From: Frankiales bacterium
Lineage (GTDB): Bacteria; Actinomycetota; Actinomycetes; Mycobacteriales; SCTD01
Assembly (NCBI GenBank): GCA_025966135.1
Contig: JAOPVP010000023.1
Location: forward strand, 1 to 64,000
Length of the DNA stretch: 64,000 nucleotides
Direction of reading: 5' to 3'
The notes under the pieces are model-generated. The model had not been told where the DNA came from and ran no database searches. It saw only the letters and a list, made by a program, of their open reading frames with translations. Made by a program: the position numbers and the translations under genes. Shown in pieces: positions 37,605 to 49,314 of this stretch. How positions within the stretch are numbered: position 1 is the stretch's first letter; each line of letters begins with the position of its first letter.

Positions 37605-40600
37605 TCAGCCCTTCCCTGCGGTCGCGAGGTCGTCGTCGGTGGTGGAGGCGGTGGTGGAGGCGGTCTGCGCCGCCAGCTCGGCGAGCACCCGCTTGTAGTC
37701 ACGCGGCATCACCTTGGTGAACCGCTCCAGCTGGTCGATCAGGGCCACGGCGACCGGCGAGCCGGTCTCCGCGATGTGGTCGCTCAGCATCTGCCGGAGC
37801 GTTTCGCGGTCGCCCTCGTCGAGCGGCTCGAGGTCGACCATCTCGGTGTTGACGTCCTGCTCGTCGAGGTCGGCGACATAGGCGGTGCCGCCGCTCATAC
37901 CGGCCGCGACGTTGCGCCCGGTCGGGCCGAGGATCGCGACGCGGCCGCCCGTCATGTACTCGCAGGCGTGGTCGCCCACGCCCTCCACGACCGCAGTCGC
38001 CCCGGAGTTGCGGACGCAGAAGCGCTCGCCGACCCGACCGCGGACGAACAGGGAGCCGGAGGTGGCGCCGTACAGGAGGGTGTTGCCGGCGATGACGTTG
38101 TCCTCGGCGGGGAAGGTCGCGGCGAGGTCCGGTCGCACGACCAGCCGGCCGCCCGACAGGCCCTTGCCGACGTAGTCGTTGGCGTCGCCGTGCAGGCGCA
38201 GCGTGATGCCGCGGGGCACGAAGGCCCCGAACGACTGACCAGCCGAACCGGTGAAGGTGATGTCGATCGTCCCGTCGGGCAGGCCCTCGCCGCCGTGCCG
38301 GCGGGTGAGCTCGGCGCCGAGCATGGTGCCGACGGTGCGGTTGACGTTGCGGACCGGCAGCTCGAGCTGGACCTTCGAGCCGTCAGCCAGGGCACCCTCG
38401 CACAGCTGCAGCAGCGTGTTGTCGAGCGCCTTGTCCAGGCCGTGGTCCTGGTCCACCCGTCGGGTCAGCGGCGTGCCGGCCGGCAGGTCGGGGACGTGCA
38501 GGATCGGCGAGAGGTCCAGGCCGGACGCCTTCCAGTGCTCGATCGCGCGCTTGGCGTCGAGGGCCTCGGCGTGCCCGACAGCCTCCTCGATCGTCCGGAA
38601 GCCCAGGCGGGCCAGCTGCTCGCGGACCTCCTCGGCGATGTACTCGAAGAAGGTCACGACGAACTCCGGGGTGCCGCTGAACTTCTTGCGCAGCTCCGGG
38701 TTCTGCGTGGCGATGCCGACCGGGCAGGTGTCGAGGTGGCAGACGCGCATCATCACGCAGCCGCTGACCACCAGCGGCGCTGTGGCGAAGCCGAACTCCT
38801 CGGCCCCGAGCAGGGCCGCGATGACGACGTCCCGGCCGGTCTTCAGCTGGCCGTCGACCTGCACGGTGATGCGGTCACGCAGTCCGTTGAGCAGCAGGGT
38901 CTGCTGGGTCTCGGCCAGACCGAGCTCCCAGGGCGCGCCGGCGTGCTTGAGCGATGTCAGCGGCGAGGCGCCGGTGCCGCCGTCGTGGCCGGAGATGAGG
39001 ACGACATCCGCGTGCGCCTTGGACACGCCCGCCGCGACCGTGCCGACCCCGACCTCGGCCACCAACTTCACGTGGACCCGGGCGTCCTTGTTGGCGTTCT
39101 TGAGGTCGTGGATGAGCTGCGCGAGGTCCTCGATCGAGTAGATGTCGTGGTGCGGCGGCGGCGAGATGAGGCCGACGCCGGGTGTGGAGTGCCGGGTCTT
39201 GGCGATCCACGGGTAGACCTTGTGGCCAGGCAGCTGGCCGCCCTCACCGGGCTTGGCGCCCTGGGCCATCTTGATCTGGATGTCGCTGGCGTGGACGAGG
39301 TACTCGCTGGTGACCCCGAAACGCCCGGAGGCGACCTGCTTGACGGCAGAGCGCCGCAACGGGTCGAGCAGGCGGTCGGAGTCCTCGCCACCCTCACCGG
39401 TGTTGCTGCGACCGCCGATCCGGTTCATCGCCACAGCAAGGGTCTCGTGTGCCTCGGCGCTGATGGAGCCGTAGCTCATCGCACCTGTGTTGAAGCGCTT
39501 GCAGATCTCGCTGGCCGACTCGACCTCCTCGAGCGGCACCGGCGGACGCAGGCCCTCGCGCAGCGTGAACAGCCCGCGCAGGGTGCCGGCCTTCGCCGAC
39601 AGCTCGTCGACCATGCGGGTGTAGTCCTTGAAGCGGTCGTACTGCTGCGTGCGCGTCGCGTGCTGCAGCGCGAAGACCGTCTCGGGGTTGAACAGGTGGA
39701 GCTCGCCCTCACGCCGCCACTGGTACTCACCACCCACGTTCAGCCGCAGGTGCTGGCGGTCCGCCGCCGAGCCGGGGTAGGCGCGCCGGTGGCGGGCGGC
39801 CGTCTCCTCGGCGATGACGTCCAGGCCGACGCCCCCGAGACGGGAGGTGGTGCCCGTGAAGTACTCGTCCACGAGGTCCTGCGCCAGGCCGAGGGCCTCG
39901 AAGACCTGCGCACCGGTGTACGACGCGATGGTGGAGATGCCCATCTTCGACATCACCTTGAGCACGCCCTTGCCGAGCGCCTTGATGAGGTTCTTCTGCG
40001 CGTCCTTGTAGGTGATGCCGGGGATCGCGCCGGCACGGACGAGGTCCTCGACGGTCTCCATCGCGAGGTAGGGGTTGACCGCGGCCGCGCCGAAGCCGAT
40101 GAGCAGCGCAACGTGGTGCACCTCGCGGACGTCCCCTGCCTCGACGAGCAGGCCGACGCGGGTACGGCTCTTCTCGCGGATCAGGTGGTGGTGGACCGCG
40201 GAGGTAAGCAGCAGCGACGGGATCGGCGCCATCGTCTCGGTCGACTCGCGGTCGCTGAGCACGATGACGCGGGCGCCCGCGGCGATGGCGGTGGACACCT
40301 CTCGACGCACCCGGTCCAGGGCGTCGCGCAGGGCCTCTCCCCCGCCGTTGACGGGGTAGAGCCCGTAGATCGTCACCGCCGACAGGCCGGGCTGGTCGCC
40401 GTCGTCGTTGACGTGCAGGATCTTGGCGAGCTCGTCGTTGTCGATGACCGGGAAGGACATCACGATCTGGCGGCAGGACGCCGCTGTCGGGTCGAGCAGG
40501 TTCTGCTCCGGGCCCAGGGAGCCCGAGAGCGAGGTCACCAGTTCCTCGCGGATCGCGTCCAGCGGCGGGTTGGTGACCTGCGCGAACAGCTGGCTGAAGT

Positions 40601-42137
40601 AGTCGAACAGCAGCCGCGGCTTCTCCGACAGGACGGCCACGGGCGTGTCGGTGCCCATCGACCCGATCGGTTCGCCACCGGTCCTGGCCATCGGCTGCAG
40701 AAGGATGCGGAGCTCCTCCTCGGTGTAGCCGAACGTCTGCTGTCGGCGCAGCACGGACTCGTGGGTGTAGATCACGTGCTCGCGCTCGGGCAGCTCCTCG
40801 AGCCGCAGGGCTCCGGCGTGCAGCCAGTCCGCGTAGGGGTGCTCGGCGGCGAGCTCGGCCTTGACCGCCTCGTCGTCGACGATCCGCCCGCTGGCGGTGT
40901 CGACCAGGAACATCTTGCCGGGCTGGAGGCGGCCCTTCCGGATCACCTGGTCGGCCGGGATGTCGAGCACGCCGACCTCGGAGGCGAGCACCACCCGGCC
41001 GTCGGCGGTCTCCCACCAGCGCGAGGGGCGCAGGCCGTTGCGGTCGAGCACGGCACCGATGAGCGTGCCGTCGGTGAACGTCACGCAGGCAGGGCCGTCC
41101 CACGGCTCCATGAGCGAGGAGTGGAACTCATAGAACGCCCGCTTCGCCGGGTCCATGTCGGGGGCGTTCTCCCACGCCTCGGGAACCATCATCAGCACGG
41201 CGTGCGGCAGCGACCGACCGGCCATGTGCAGCAGCTCGAGGACCTCGTCGAAGGACGCCGAGTCGGAGGCGCCGGGCGTGCAGATCGGGAACAGCCGCGA
41301 CAGGTCGTCGGGCAGCTCGTGCGGTCCGCGCAGCAGCGCCTCTCGGGCACTCATCCAGTTGCGGTTGCCCTTGACGGTGTTGATCTCCCCGTTGTGCGCG
41401 ATGTAGCGGTAGGGGTGCGCCAGCGGCCAGCTCGGGAACGTGTTGGTCGAGAACCGCGAGTGGACCAGGGACAACGCGCTGGCGTAGCGCTCGTCCTGCA
41501 GGTCGGGGAAGAACGGCTGCAGCTGCCCGGTCGTGAGCATGCCCTTGTAGACCACGGTACGGCTCGACAGCGAGGGGAAGTAGATCCCCGTCTCGTGCTC
41601 GGTCCGCTTGCGGGTCACGTAGGCCCGCCGCTCCAGCGCGCTCGCACTGAGCTCCGGGTCCGCCGCACCGAGGAACAGCTGGCGGAAGACCGGCATGATG
41701 GACGCTGCGGTGCGTCCGACTCCGGCGCCCGAGGCGTCGACCGGCAGGTCGCGCCAGGTGAGGACCGTCAGACCCTCCTCGGCCGCGATCCTGTCGATGG
41801 CGAGCTGCGCGTCCACCGCAGCGCGCGGGTTCGTCGGGAGGAACGCCGTACCGACCGCGTAGAGCCCGGGGGGCGGCAGCTCCACGGGCAGCACGGCCCG
41901 GTAGAACGCGTCGGGCACCTGCGTGAGGATGCCGGCGCCGTCGCCCGTGGCGGGTTCGCTGCCGGACGCGCCGCGGTGCTCGAGGTTGCGCAGCGCGGTC
42001 AGGCCCTGCTCGACGAGGTCGTGGGAGGCCCGACCGGCGATGTCGACCACGAACGCGACACCACACGCGTCGTGCTCATGGGCCGGGTCGTAGAGACCCT
42101 GGCGTGCGGGACCCTCAGACATGGACATCGCGCGCAT
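37605..42137 (-). CDS. gltB: Glutamate synthase large subunit
   Basis: [68 protein letters not shown]; GltS FMN/3Fe-4S and GXGXG domains present. Confidence 0.96.
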   Translation of the reverse strand: MRAMSMSEGPARQGLYDPAHEHDACGVAFVVDIAGRASHDLVEQGLTALRNLEHRGASGSEPATGDGAGILTQVPDAFYRAVLPVELPPPGLYAVGTAFLPTNPRAAVDAQLAIDRIAAEEGLTVLTWRDLPVDASGAGVGRTAASIMPVFRQLFLGAADPELSASALERRAYVTRKRTEHETGIYFPSLSSRTVVYKGMLTTGQLQPFFPDLQDERYASALSLVHSRFSTNTFPSWPLAHPYRYIAHNGEINTVKGNRNWMSAREALLRGPHELPDDLSRLFPICTPGASDSASFDEVLELLHMAGRSLPHAVLMMVPEAWENAPDMDPAKRAFYEFHSSLMEPWDGPACVTFTDGTLIGAVLDRNGLRPSRWWETADGRVVLASEVGVLDIPADQVIRKGRLQPGKMFLVDTASGRIVDDEAVKAELAAEHPYADWLHAGALRLEELPEREHVIYTHESVLRRQQTFGYTEEELRILLQPMARTGGEPIGSMGTDTPVAVLSEKPRLLFDYFSQLFAQVTNPPLDAIREELVTSLSGSLGPEQNLLDPTAASCRQIVMSFPVIDNDELAKILHVNDDGDQPGLSAVTIYGLYPVNGGGEALRDALDRVRREVSTAIAAGARVIVLSDRESTETMAPIPSLLLTSAVHHHLIREKSRTRVGLLVEAGDVREVHHVALLIGFGAAAVNPYLAMETVEDLVRAGAIPGITYKDAQKNLIKALGKGVLKVMSKMGISTIASYTGAQVFEALGLAQDLVDEYFTGTTSRLGGVGLDVIAEETAARHRRAYPGSAADRQHLRLNVGGEYQWRREGELHLFNPETVFALQHATRTQQYDRFKDYTRMVDELSAKAGTLRGLFTLREGLRPPVPLEEVESASEICKRFNTGAMSYGSISAEAHETLAVAMNRIGGRSNTGEGGEDSDRLLDPLRRSAVKQVASGRFGVTSEYLVHASDIQIKMAQGAKPGEGGQLPGHKVYPWIAKTRHSTPGVGLISPPPHHDIYSIEDLAQLIHDLKNANKDARVHVKLVAEVGVGTVAAGVSKAHADVVLISGHDGGTGASPLTSLKHAGAPWELGLAETQQTLLLNGLRDRITVQVDGQLKTGRDVVIAALLGAEEFGFATAPLVVSGCVMMRVCHLDTCPVGIATQNPELRKKFSGTPEFVVTFFEYIAEEVREQLARLGFRTIEEAVGHAEALDAKRAIEHWKASGLDLSPILHVPDLPAGTPLTRRVDQDHGLDKALDNTLLQLCEGALADGSKVQLELPVRNVNRTVGTMLGAELTRRHGGEGLPDGTIDITFTGSAGQSFGAFVPRGITLRLHGDANDYVGKGLSGGRLVVRPDLAATFPAEDNVIAGNTLLYGATSGSLFVRGRVGERFCVRNSGATAVVEGVGDHACEYMTGGRVAILGPTGRNVAAGMSGGTAYVADLDEQDVNTEMVDLEPLDEGDRETLRQMLSDHIAETGSPVAVALIDQLERFTKVMPRDYKRVLAELAAQTASTTASTTDDDLATAGKG

Positions 42138-42252
42138 GAAACTGGCCTTCCGTCGGGGTGGTCGACTGGTGGTGCGAAGCTGCCACCCGGGACGTCACTG
42201 GCCCTGCTGCAGATGACGGTCATGTTACACGCACGCGCGCAGGTCTTGCCCA

Positions 42253-42267
42253 GGTGTGGCCCACACC
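42253..42267. promoter_or_regulatory. 15-bp perfect palindrome in the gltB/histidine kinase divergent gap
   Basis: GGTGTGG-c-CCACACC. Confidence 0.5.
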
Positions 42268-42331
42268 ACCGGATTTGAAACAGGCCCAACGGAGCAGAAA
42301 CCGTGCTCCGGACGGGCCACGGCGGGCCGTC

Positions 42332-43756
42332 ATGATGTCCCCGAATGACACTTTCTGGCCATGGTGCCTCCCGCCGGGAGGTCGCACCCTGAGGAACGTG
42401 GCCGCACCTCCTTCAACGGCCCGCCGTCGCGCGGACCGACGGCGGGTGCTGCCGATCGGGCGTCCCGTTCCCTCCCAGCAGGCCGACTGGCGGCACGCCC
42501 TCGTCTGCCTGGTGACGCTGGCGCACGTGCCTGTGCTGCTGGCCGCCTGCCTGGCCGCCTCCTCCCTGTCCACCGACCGCCGCCTCGCCGGCGTTGCAGG
42601 GCTGCTGCCCGCGATGGGGTTGCTGGCGGTGGCCGTCGGCCCCTTCCAGCAGCGGGCCCGGTCGCTGGCGGCAACCGGCGCACTCCTGTGCTGCTCACTG
42701 GTCCTCGTGGGGCTGTTCCCTCAGCACCCGGAACTGCACGCGCACCTGTTCGTGGTGGTGGCCCTGGTCGCGCTGTACCAGGACTGGGCGGTGCTCGGCC
42801 TCGCCGTACTGACCGCCGTGGCGCAGCAGGGCATGCTCCGGCTGGTCCTCGACGAGGCCCAGCTCGGTCCCCACGCCGGCATCTGGGCCCTGGTCCGCGC
42901 CCTGTTCGTGCTCGCCGAAGCCGCCATCCTGGCGGTGTTCTGGCACGCCCACGAAGAGGCCAAGGCAGGCGAGGAGCTCCTGCAGGCTGCGCTCTGGGAG
43001 GGACAAGCCAGTGTGCGGGCACGGCTCGAGGAGACCGAGCGCATCCGCACCGACCTGATCGGCACCGTCAGCCACGAGTTCCGGACTCCCCTCACCGGCA
43101 TCCGGGGCGCGGCGCTCACGCTGCTCAAGCGCGGCGACCGCCTCGACGAGTCCGGTCGCAAGCAGCTGCTCCAGGCGGTGCTCGATCAGCAGGAACGGCT
43201 GTCCCGGCTGCTCGAGAACATGCTCACGGCCGCGCGCGCCACCGCTGCCGACCCGTCAGCGATCGCCGAGGTGCACGCCGTCGCGGCCGAGGTCGTCATG
43301 CTCGCCGGCGCTGCCCGCCCGCACTCCCCCCGGATCGCGATGGTGGTGGAGCCCGGCTTGGTCGCGCGGATCGACCGGCACGCCCTGCACCAGGTGCTCG
43401 CGAACCTCGTCGACAACGCCCAGCAGTACGGCGAGCCGGGGGCTGTCCCCCTGGTCGCAGGCGGGCGCGACGGCAACGAGATCTGGGTCGCCGTCAGCAA
43501 CGAGGGTGGCCCGCTGGACGCGACCGCCGCCTGGTACCTCTTCGAGCCGTTCACGCAGGGCGACCCCGGCCCCACTCGGGCCCATGAGGGCCTGGGGATG
43601 GGGTTGTACGTCGTCCGCCGTCTCGTGGAGGTCCACGGCGGCTCCGTGACCGTGCGCGCGGACAGCGGCTGGGTGACGGTGGAGGTCCGCCTCACGGCGG
43701 CCCACGTGCCGGTGGTGCCTCACCCTCAGGCGCCGACAGCGCTACCGATCAGGTAG
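42332..43756 (+). CDS. Membrane sensor histidine kinase (orphan)
   Basis: N-terminal TM helices; IRTDLIGTVSHEFRTPLTGIRGAALTLL (H-box); ANLVDNAQQYG (N-box); GLGMGLYVVRRLVEVHGGSV. Start uncertain (GTG at 42398 is an alternative). Confidence 0.85.
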   Translation: MMSPNDTFWPWCLPPGGRTLRNVAAPPSTARRRADRRRVLPIGRPVPSQQADWRHALVCLVTLAHVPVLLAACLAASSLSTDRRLAGVAGLLPAMGLLAVAVGPFQQRARSLAATGALLCCSLVLVGLFPQHPELHAHLFVVVALVALYQDWAVLGLAVLTAVAQQGMLRLVLDEAQLGPHAGIWALVRALFVLAEAAILAVFWHAHEEAKAGEELLQAALWEGQASVRARLEETERIRTDLIGTVSHEFRTPLTGIRGAALTLLKRGDRLDESGRKQLLQAVLDQQERLSRLLENMLTAARATAADPSAIAEVHAVAAEVVMLAGAARPHSPRIAMVVEPGLVARIDRHALHQVLANLVDNAQQYGEPGAVPLVAGGRDGNEIWVAVSNEGGPLDATAAWYLFEPFTQGDPGPTRAHEGLGMGLYVVRRLVEVHGGSVTVRADSGWVTVEVRLTAAHVPVVPHPQAPTALPIR

Positions 43757-44442
43757 GTCACCGTGGCGGCGAGCCCGCCGAGAGCCAGCTGGCGGGCGCC
43801 GGCGTAGTACCAGTTGCGGTTCGTGAAGCGGCTGACGGCCGCTCCGGCACCGAACAGCGCCGCCCCGGCGAGCGCGATCGACACCGGCAGCGTGGTCGCG
43901 CCCAGCAGGTACGGGAGCAGGGGCAGGAACGCTCCGAGACCGAAAGCCAGGAACGACGATCCCGCCGCGGTCCAGGGGCTCGGCAGGTCGTCGGGGTCGA
44001 CCCCCAGCTCCTCGCGCGCGTGCACCCTCCAGACCTGCTCCGGGTCCGCCGACAGCTGCTTCGCGACCTGCGCGGCAAGCGCCGGCTCGACGCCGCGCGC
44101 GACGTAGATGGCCGCCAGCTCCTGCTGCTCGGCCTCGGGCACACGTGCGATCTCGGCCTTCTCGACGTCGATCTCGGCGCGGGTCAGCTCAGCCTGGGAG
44201 GCGACCGAGACGTACTCGCCGGTGGCCATCGAGAACGCCCCGGCCGCGAGGCCGGCGAGACCGGTCAACAGGACGTTGTGCGCGCTCACGTGAGCACCGG
44301 CGACGCCGGCGATGAGAGAGGTGTTGCTGACCAGACCGTCGGTCACACCGAACACGGCCGGCCGCAGCCAGCCGCCTGTCACGTCCCGGTGGTCGTGGTG
44401 ATGTTCCCCCGGGGTGCGGGTGGCGGTGGTCTCGGCTGTCAC
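43726..44442 (-). CDS. VIT1/CCC1 family transporter
   Basis: WLRPAVFGVTDGLVSNTSLIAGVAGAHVS...LAAGAFSMATGEYVSVASQAELTRAEIDVEKAEI. Confidence 0.92.
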   Translation of the reverse strand: MTAETTATRTPGEHHHDHRDVTGGWLRPAVFGVTDGLVSNTSLIAGVAGAHVSAHNVLLTGLAGLAAGAFSMATGEYVSVASQAELTRAEIDVEKAEIARVPEAEQQELAAIYVARGVEPALAAQVAKQLSADPEQVWRVHAREELGVDPDDLPSPWTAAGSSFLAFGLGAFLPLLPYLLGATTLPVSIALAGAALFGAGAAVSRFTNRNWYYAGARQLALGGLAATVTYLIGSAVGA

Positions 44443-45272
44443 GCCTCTGAGGATACGTCGGTGGGTTCAGCGGCCACGACCCCGTCCGGTCCGCTGCCCC
44501 GCCGTACCAGCAGGTAGATCACCGCCGCGAGAAAGACGGCCCCGGAGACGTAGTCGTTGAGGCGGATGCCGAGGAAGTGGTTGGCGTCGTCGATGCGCAA
44601 CGCCTCGATCCAGCCGCGGCCGACGCAGTACGCGGCGACGTACAGGGCGAACGCGCGGCCCTTGCCGAGCTGCCACCGCCTGTCGGCCCAGATCACCAGA
44701 CCGGCGACGCCGAGGTCCCAGAGCGCCTCGTAGAGGAACGTCGGGTGGAAGGTGCTGAAGGTTCCGTAGCCGGGTGGCCGGTGCGACGGGTCGATCTCGA
44801 GGCCCCACGGCAGTGTCGTGGGCCTTCCGAACAGCTCCTGGTTGAAGTAGTTGCCGAACCGCCCGATGGCCTGGGCCACCGGCAGGGCGGGAGCCAGGGC
44901 GTCGGCGAAAGCCAGGAAGCTGATGCCGCGCCGGCGCAGGACGAACCACGCGCCGAGAGCGCCGCCGAGGACACCGCCCCAGATCCCCAGGCCCCCGTGC
45001 CACACGTAGAGCGCATCGACCGGGTGCTTGAGGTAGAGGTCCGGGCTCGTGATGACGTGGTAGAGCCGGGCACCCACCAGACCGGCGGGTACCGCGCTCG
45101 CGGCGACGTCCGCCATGGTGCCCTTCTGCCCGCCGCGGGCCACCCAGCGCCGGTCGCCGATCCGCACCGCGACCAGGATGCCGAGCAGGATGCAGGCGGC
45201 GTAGGCGCGCAGCGGGAGCGGACCGAGGTGGATGACCCCCGTGGTCGGACTGGGGATGAAGGCGAGGGGCAC
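44439..45272 (-). CDS. lgt: Prolipoprotein diacylglyceryl transferase
   Basis: AYAACILLGILVAVRIGDRRW; AIGRFGNYFNQELFGRPTTLPWGLEI. Confidence 0.95.
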   Translation of the reverse strand: MPLAFIPSPTTGVIHLGPLPLRAYAACILLGILVAVRIGDRRWVARGGQKGTMADVAASAVPAGLVGARLYHVITSPDLYLKHPVDALYVWHGGLGIWGGVLGGALGAWFVLRRRGISFLAFADALAPALPVAQAIGRFGNYFNQELFGRPTTLPWGLEIDPSHRPPGYGTFSTFHPTFLYEALWDLGVAGLVIWADRRWQLGKGRAFALYVAAYCVGRGWIEALRIDDANHFLGIRLNDYVSGAVFLAAVIYLLVRRGSGPDGVVAAEPTDVSSEA

Positions 45273-45282
45273 GATGCCTAGC

Positions 45283-46404
45283 CTAGGAGAAGCGCACGGT
45301 GGTCCAGGTCCGGCCGGTGTCGTGGGTCAGGTCCATCACCGTCCCGGACCCGAAGTCGCCGATGGCGTAACCCAGCGTCGCTGACTCGAACCCACCTTCA
45401 CCGATGCCGTCGGCGGACAGGCTCCGGGCCCAGGTCCTGCCACCGTCGCGGCTGACCTCGACCGCGCGGCTGTCCATGATGAACGCGGCGTGCGGCGGGA
45501 GGGAGATGCTCGTGCCGGGGACAGGCGGCGGGTCGGCAACCTGCGTCCAGTGCATCCCGCCGTCGGCTGAGGTGTAGGCCTGCTTCTGCTGCTGACCGGC
45601 ACCCGCGCCGCCGTCACAGACCAGCAGCAGGTCGGTGGCCGTACGTGCTCCCACGATCGGCTGTTCGCCTGCCACGCACGGCGTCGGACGCAGCACGAAA
45701 TGGCTGCTCTGGCCGACAAGCAACTGGGGACGACCGTGACCGCCTGCGGTGGTGGTGGCCAGGACCGTCGAGCCGTGCACGACGACGGACGTGCCGTCGG
45801 TGTCCGTCCTCGCCACCGGGTAGGTGTTGCCGGTGACGGGCCCCGAGCGCAGACCCTTGCCCTTGGCCTGGAACCACACCCGGCCCTGCGCCGCCTCGAG
45901 CGGACCGGCCTGAGGCAGCCCCGCGACCTTCACCCAGCTGCCGGCGCCGTCGTGGGTCACCCAGAGCCCATCGCCGTACACGAAGCCGTTGCGGGGGTCG
46001 GCGAAGCGGAGGCCGACCAGGTGGTCCGGGGTGGTGGCCGGTGCCGGGACGGCCCGCCAGGTCCTGCCTCCGTCGTGGGTGCGGACGAGTGCGTCGCACG
46101 TGCCCTGCTTGCAGGGGGCCTGCCCGAGCACCCAGCCGGTGCCGGCGCTGATGAAGGTCGCCGACGTCGGGGTGAACCCAGCGGGTACGGCGGTGCCGAC
46201 CGGCTCGACCCGTGCGGCGGTGGGCGGTGGGGTCGGCGTCGCGGACGCGGCGACGCGGGGGGCCGTCGCAGCTGGGGTGGTGGTCGCGGTGGTGGTCGCG
46301 GTGGTCGACGGCGTCGAGGACACCGCCGTCGCGGAGGGTGAGGAACTGCAGGCGGTGAGGAGCAGCAGGACGGTCAGGGGGCGCAGGCGGGAGGAAAGGT
46401 GCAC
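45283..46404 (-). CDS. BNR/YCF48-type beta-propeller lipoprotein
   Basis: VHLSSRLRPLTVLLLLTACSSSPS (lipobox), Thr/Ala/Pro-rich linker, repeated VRTHDGGRTWRAV / VTHDGAGSWVKV / SADGGMHWTQV / SRDGGRTWARS / THDTGRTWTTV motifs. Confidence 0.8.
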   Translation of the reverse strand: MHLSSRLRPLTVLLLLTACSSSPSATAVSSTPSTTATTTATTTPAATAPRVAASATPTPPPTAARVEPVGTAVPAGFTPTSATFISAGTGWVLGQAPCKQGTCDALVRTHDGGRTWRAVPAPATTPDHLVGLRFADPRNGFVYGDGLWVTHDGAGSWVKVAGLPQAGPLEAAQGRVWFQAKGKGLRSGPVTGNTYPVARTDTDGTSVVVHGSTVLATTTAGGHGRPQLLVGQSSHFVLRPTPCVAGEQPIVGARTATDLLLVCDGGAGAGQQQKQAYTSADGGMHWTQVADPPPVPGTSISLPPHAAFIMDSRAVEVSRDGGRTWARSLSADGIGEGGFESATLGYAIGDFGSGTVMDLTHDTGRTWTTVRFS

Positions 46405-46415
46405 GAGAGGGGACG

Positions 46416-47195
46416 TTAGCGGCGCCGGACCCCGGCAGCGAGGTCCTGGGACAACACTCTCACCGCGTCGACTCCCCCGTCCTGGAGCGCACGCACGAAT
46501 GCTGAGCCGACGATCACGCCATCGGCGTAGGCCGCGACCTCCGCGGCCTGCTGGCCGTTGCTCACCCCGAGGCCCACGCAGACCGGGAGGGCGGTCAGCT
46601 TTCGGGTGCGCGCGACGAGCTCCTCCGCGCGGTTGCTGACCGTGTCCCGGGTACCGGTGACGCCCATCGTGCTGGCGGCATAGACGAAGCCGCGGTTGGT
46701 CCTGCCGACGACCGAGATTCGCGCGTCCGTGCTCGACGGCGCGACGAGGAACACCGGGTCGAGGTCCTCGTCCCGGGCTGCGTCGAGCCAGGGCCCGGCC
46801 TCCTCCGGGATGAGGTCGGGCGTGATGGCACCCGAACCCCCAGCCGCCTTGAGATCCTTGGCGAACCGTGCCGGGCCGTACTTCTCGACCGGGTTCCAGT
46901 AACCCATGACCACGGTCGGGGCCTGCTGGCTGACGGCCCGCACGGCGTCGAAGACCTGCGCGACGCGGGTGCCGGCCCGCAGCGCCGCGTCGACGGCGAC
47001 CTGGATCACCGGCCCGTCCATCCCGGGGTCGGTGTAGGGAACGCCCACCTCGACGGCGTCGACGCCGCCCTCGACCATCGCGAGCATGGCCGCGACCGAG
47101 TCGTCGTACGACGGGAAGCCCACCGGGAGGTAGCCGATCAGGGCGGCGCGGTTCTCGGCGCGGCACCGGGCGAAGAGCTGGTCGAGGCGGGTCAT
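46416..47195 (-). CDS. trpA: Tryptophan synthase alpha subunit
   Basis: [48 protein letters not shown]. Confidence 0.95.
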   Translation of the reverse strand: MTRLDQLFARCRAENRAALIGYLPVGFPSYDDSVAAMLAMVEGGVDAVEVGVPYTDPGMDGPVIQVAVDAALRAGTRVAQVFDAVRAVSQQAPTVVMGYWNPVEKYGPARFAKDLKAAGGSGAITPDLIPEEAGPWLDAARDEDLDPVFLVAPSSTDARISVVGRTNRGFVYAASTMGVTGTRDTVSNRAEELVARTRKLTALPVCVGLGVSNGQQAAEVAAYADGVIVGSAFVRALQDGGVDAVRVLSQDLAAGVRRR

Positions 47196-48415
47196 ACGAG
47201 GCCGAAGTATCCGGCAGCGGTGTCGACGTCCTTGTCGCCCCGGCCACTGCAGTTGACCACCACGACGAGGTCGTCACGATCCTGGGCGCGCACCCAGTCG
47301 AGGGCACCGGCGAACGCGTGCGCCGACTCGATGGCGCACAGGATGCCCTCGGTCCTGGCCAGCAGGGCCAGGGCCGCCATCGCGTCCGCGTCGGTGACCC
47401 CGCGGTAGTCCGCGCGACCTGCGTCGCGCAGCCAGGCGTGCTCCGGCCCGACGCCCGGGTAGTCGAGCCCGGCGCTGATCGAGTGGGTGTCGAGGGTCTG
47501 GCCGTCGTCGTCCTGCATGAGGTAGGACCGCGCGCCGTGCAGCACGCCGGGTGAGCCTGCGGTCAGCGGCGCGGCATGCCGACCGGTCTCGACGCCGTCG
47601 CCCCCGGCTTCGCAGCCGACGAGGGCGACGTCCTCGTCGGTGATGAAGCGGTGGAACAGCCCCATCGCGTTGCTCCCGCCACCCACGCAGGCCACCGCGG
47701 CGTCGGGAAGCCGGCCCACCCGGTCGAGGACCTGCTGACGGGCCTCGACGCCGATGATCCGCTGGAAGTCCCTGACCAGCATGGGGAACGGGTGCGGTCC
47801 GACGACCGAGCCGATGGCGTAGTGCGTCGTCTCGACGTTGGCCACCCAGTCACGGAACGCTTCGTTGGTGGCGTCCTTCAGGGTCTTGGTGCCGGTGCTG
47901 ACGGGGACCACCTCAGCCCCGAGCAGGCGCATCCGGGCGACGTTGAGGGCCTGCCGCCGGGTGTCCTCCTCGCCCATGTAGACCGTGCACTCGAAGCCGA
48001 GCAGCGCCGCCGCCGTGGCCGTCGCAACGCCGTGCTGGCCCGCGCCGGTTTCGGCGATGACGCGCTTCTTGCCCATCCTCTTGGTGAGCAGCGCCTGCCC
48101 GAGGACGTTGTTGATCTTGTGGGAGCCGGTGTGGGCGAGGTCCTCGCGCTTGAGCAGGATCCGCGCGCCCCGGCCCACCTCTGCGCTGAACCTCTTGGCC
48201 TCGGTCAGCGGGGTCGGCCGCCCGGCGTAGTTGGTGAGCAGGTCGTCGAGTTCGGCGACAAACACCGGGTCCTGCTGCGCCGCCGCGTGGGCGGCCTCGA
48301 GCTGGTCGAGTGCCGCGACGAGGGCCTCGGGAACGAAGCGTCCGCCATACGGGCCGAAGTGGCCGGTGGCGTCGGGGAGCTCCGGCGCGGAGCCGGGTAC
48401 GCGGAACGCCGTCAC
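47192..48415 (-). CDS. trpB: Tryptophan synthase beta subunit
   Basis: [52 protein letters not shown] start. Confidence 0.96.
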   Translation of the reverse strand: MTAFRVPGSAPELPDATGHFGPYGGRFVPEALVAALDQLEAAHAAAQQDPVFVAELDDLLTNYAGRPTPLTEAKRFSAEVGRGARILLKREDLAHTGSHKINNVLGQALLTKRMGKKRVIAETGAGQHGVATATAAALLGFECTVYMGEEDTRRQALNVARMRLLGAEVVPVSTGTKTLKDATNEAFRDWVANVETTHYAIGSVVGPHPFPMLVRDFQRIIGVEARQQVLDRVGRLPDAAVACVGGGSNAMGLFHRFITDEDVALVGCEAGGDGVETGRHAAPLTAGSPGVLHGARSYLMQDDDGQTLDTHSISAGLDYPGVGPEHAWLRDAGRADYRGVTDADAMAALALLARTEGILCAIESAHAFAGALDWVRAQDRDDLVVVVNCSGRGDKDVDTAAGYFGLV

Positions 48416-49218
48416 TGCTGGTGCCTCGCGGCCGGGTGTGCCCCGGCGGCGACGAGGTCGGCCACGGCCTGCCGGGGGTGGCCGCCGGTGACGACGCCCT
48501 CGCCGACGAGGACGGCGTCCGCCCCGGCTGCGGCGTAGGCCAGGAGGTCGTGCGGGCCGCGCACGCCGGACTCGGCGACCTTGACCACGTGGTCGGGGAT
48601 GGTCGGAGACAGCCGCCCGAACACGCTCCGGTCGACCTCGAGCGTCTTGAGGTTGCGGGCGTTGACGCCGACGACCTTCGCGCCGGCCTCGAGCGCCCGG
48701 GACAGCTCGAGCTCGTCGTGCACCTCGACCAGCGGCGTCATGCCCAGCGACTCGGTGCGCTCGAGGAGGCTGATGAGCGCCTCCTGCTCGAGGGCGGCGA
48801 CGATGAGCAGCACCAGGTCGGCGCCGTGGGCGCGGGCCTCCCACAGCTGGTAGCTGGAGAAGATGAAGTCCTTGCGCAGCAAGGGAACGTCGACCCGCGC
48901 ACGGACCGCGTCAAGGTCGGCGAGGCTGCCCCCGAAGCGACGCTGCTCGGTCAGCACGCTGATGACGCTCGCGCCGCCGAGCTCGTAGTCCTCGGCCAAC
49001 GCAGCCGGGTCGGCGATGGCCGCGAGCGCGCCCTTGCTGGGGCTGCTGCGCTTGACCTCGGCGACGACGGCAACACCCCGCTGGCGCAGGGCCGCGACAC
49101 CGTCGTGGGCAGGAGCCTGAGCCTGCGCCCTGTCCTTGAGCGCAGCCAGCGGGGTGACGGCCTGACGGGCGGCGAGGTCCTCGCGCACACCGACGAGGAT
49201 GTCGTCGAGCACGCTCAC
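48412..49218 (-). CDS. trpC: Indole-3-glycerol phosphate synthase
   Basis: [74 protein letters not shown]. Confidence 0.95.
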   Translation of the reverse strand: MSVLDDILVGVREDLAARQAVTPLAALKDRAQAQAPAHDGVAALRQRGVAVVAEVKRSSPSKGALAAIADPAALAEDYELGGASVISVLTEQRRFGGSLADLDAVRARVDVPLLRKDFIFSSYQLWEARAHGADLVLLIVAALEQEALISLLERTESLGMTPLVEVHDELELSRALEAGAKVVGVNARNLKTLEVDRSVFGRLSPTIPDHVVKVAESGVRGPHDLLAYAAAGADAVLVGEGVVTGGHPRQAVADLVAAGAHPAARHQQ

Positions 49219-49314
49219 TCGTGGCCCTCCGCTCCCTGATCGCCTGGTCCTGCTCCGCTCCGCCACGGTAGTGCGCGTCCCCACACCGCCTCCGCCGGGG
49301 TCTGCTGCGGAGGG

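Noticed and set aside
37578-42278. 1566-aa ORF antisense to gltB
   Set aside because: Shadow ORF in high-GC DNA; the minus-strand frame is an unmistakable gltB.
46200-46330. Short GGTGGTCGCGGTGG repeats
   Set aside because: Explained by the Thr/Ala/Pro-rich linker of the lipoprotein.
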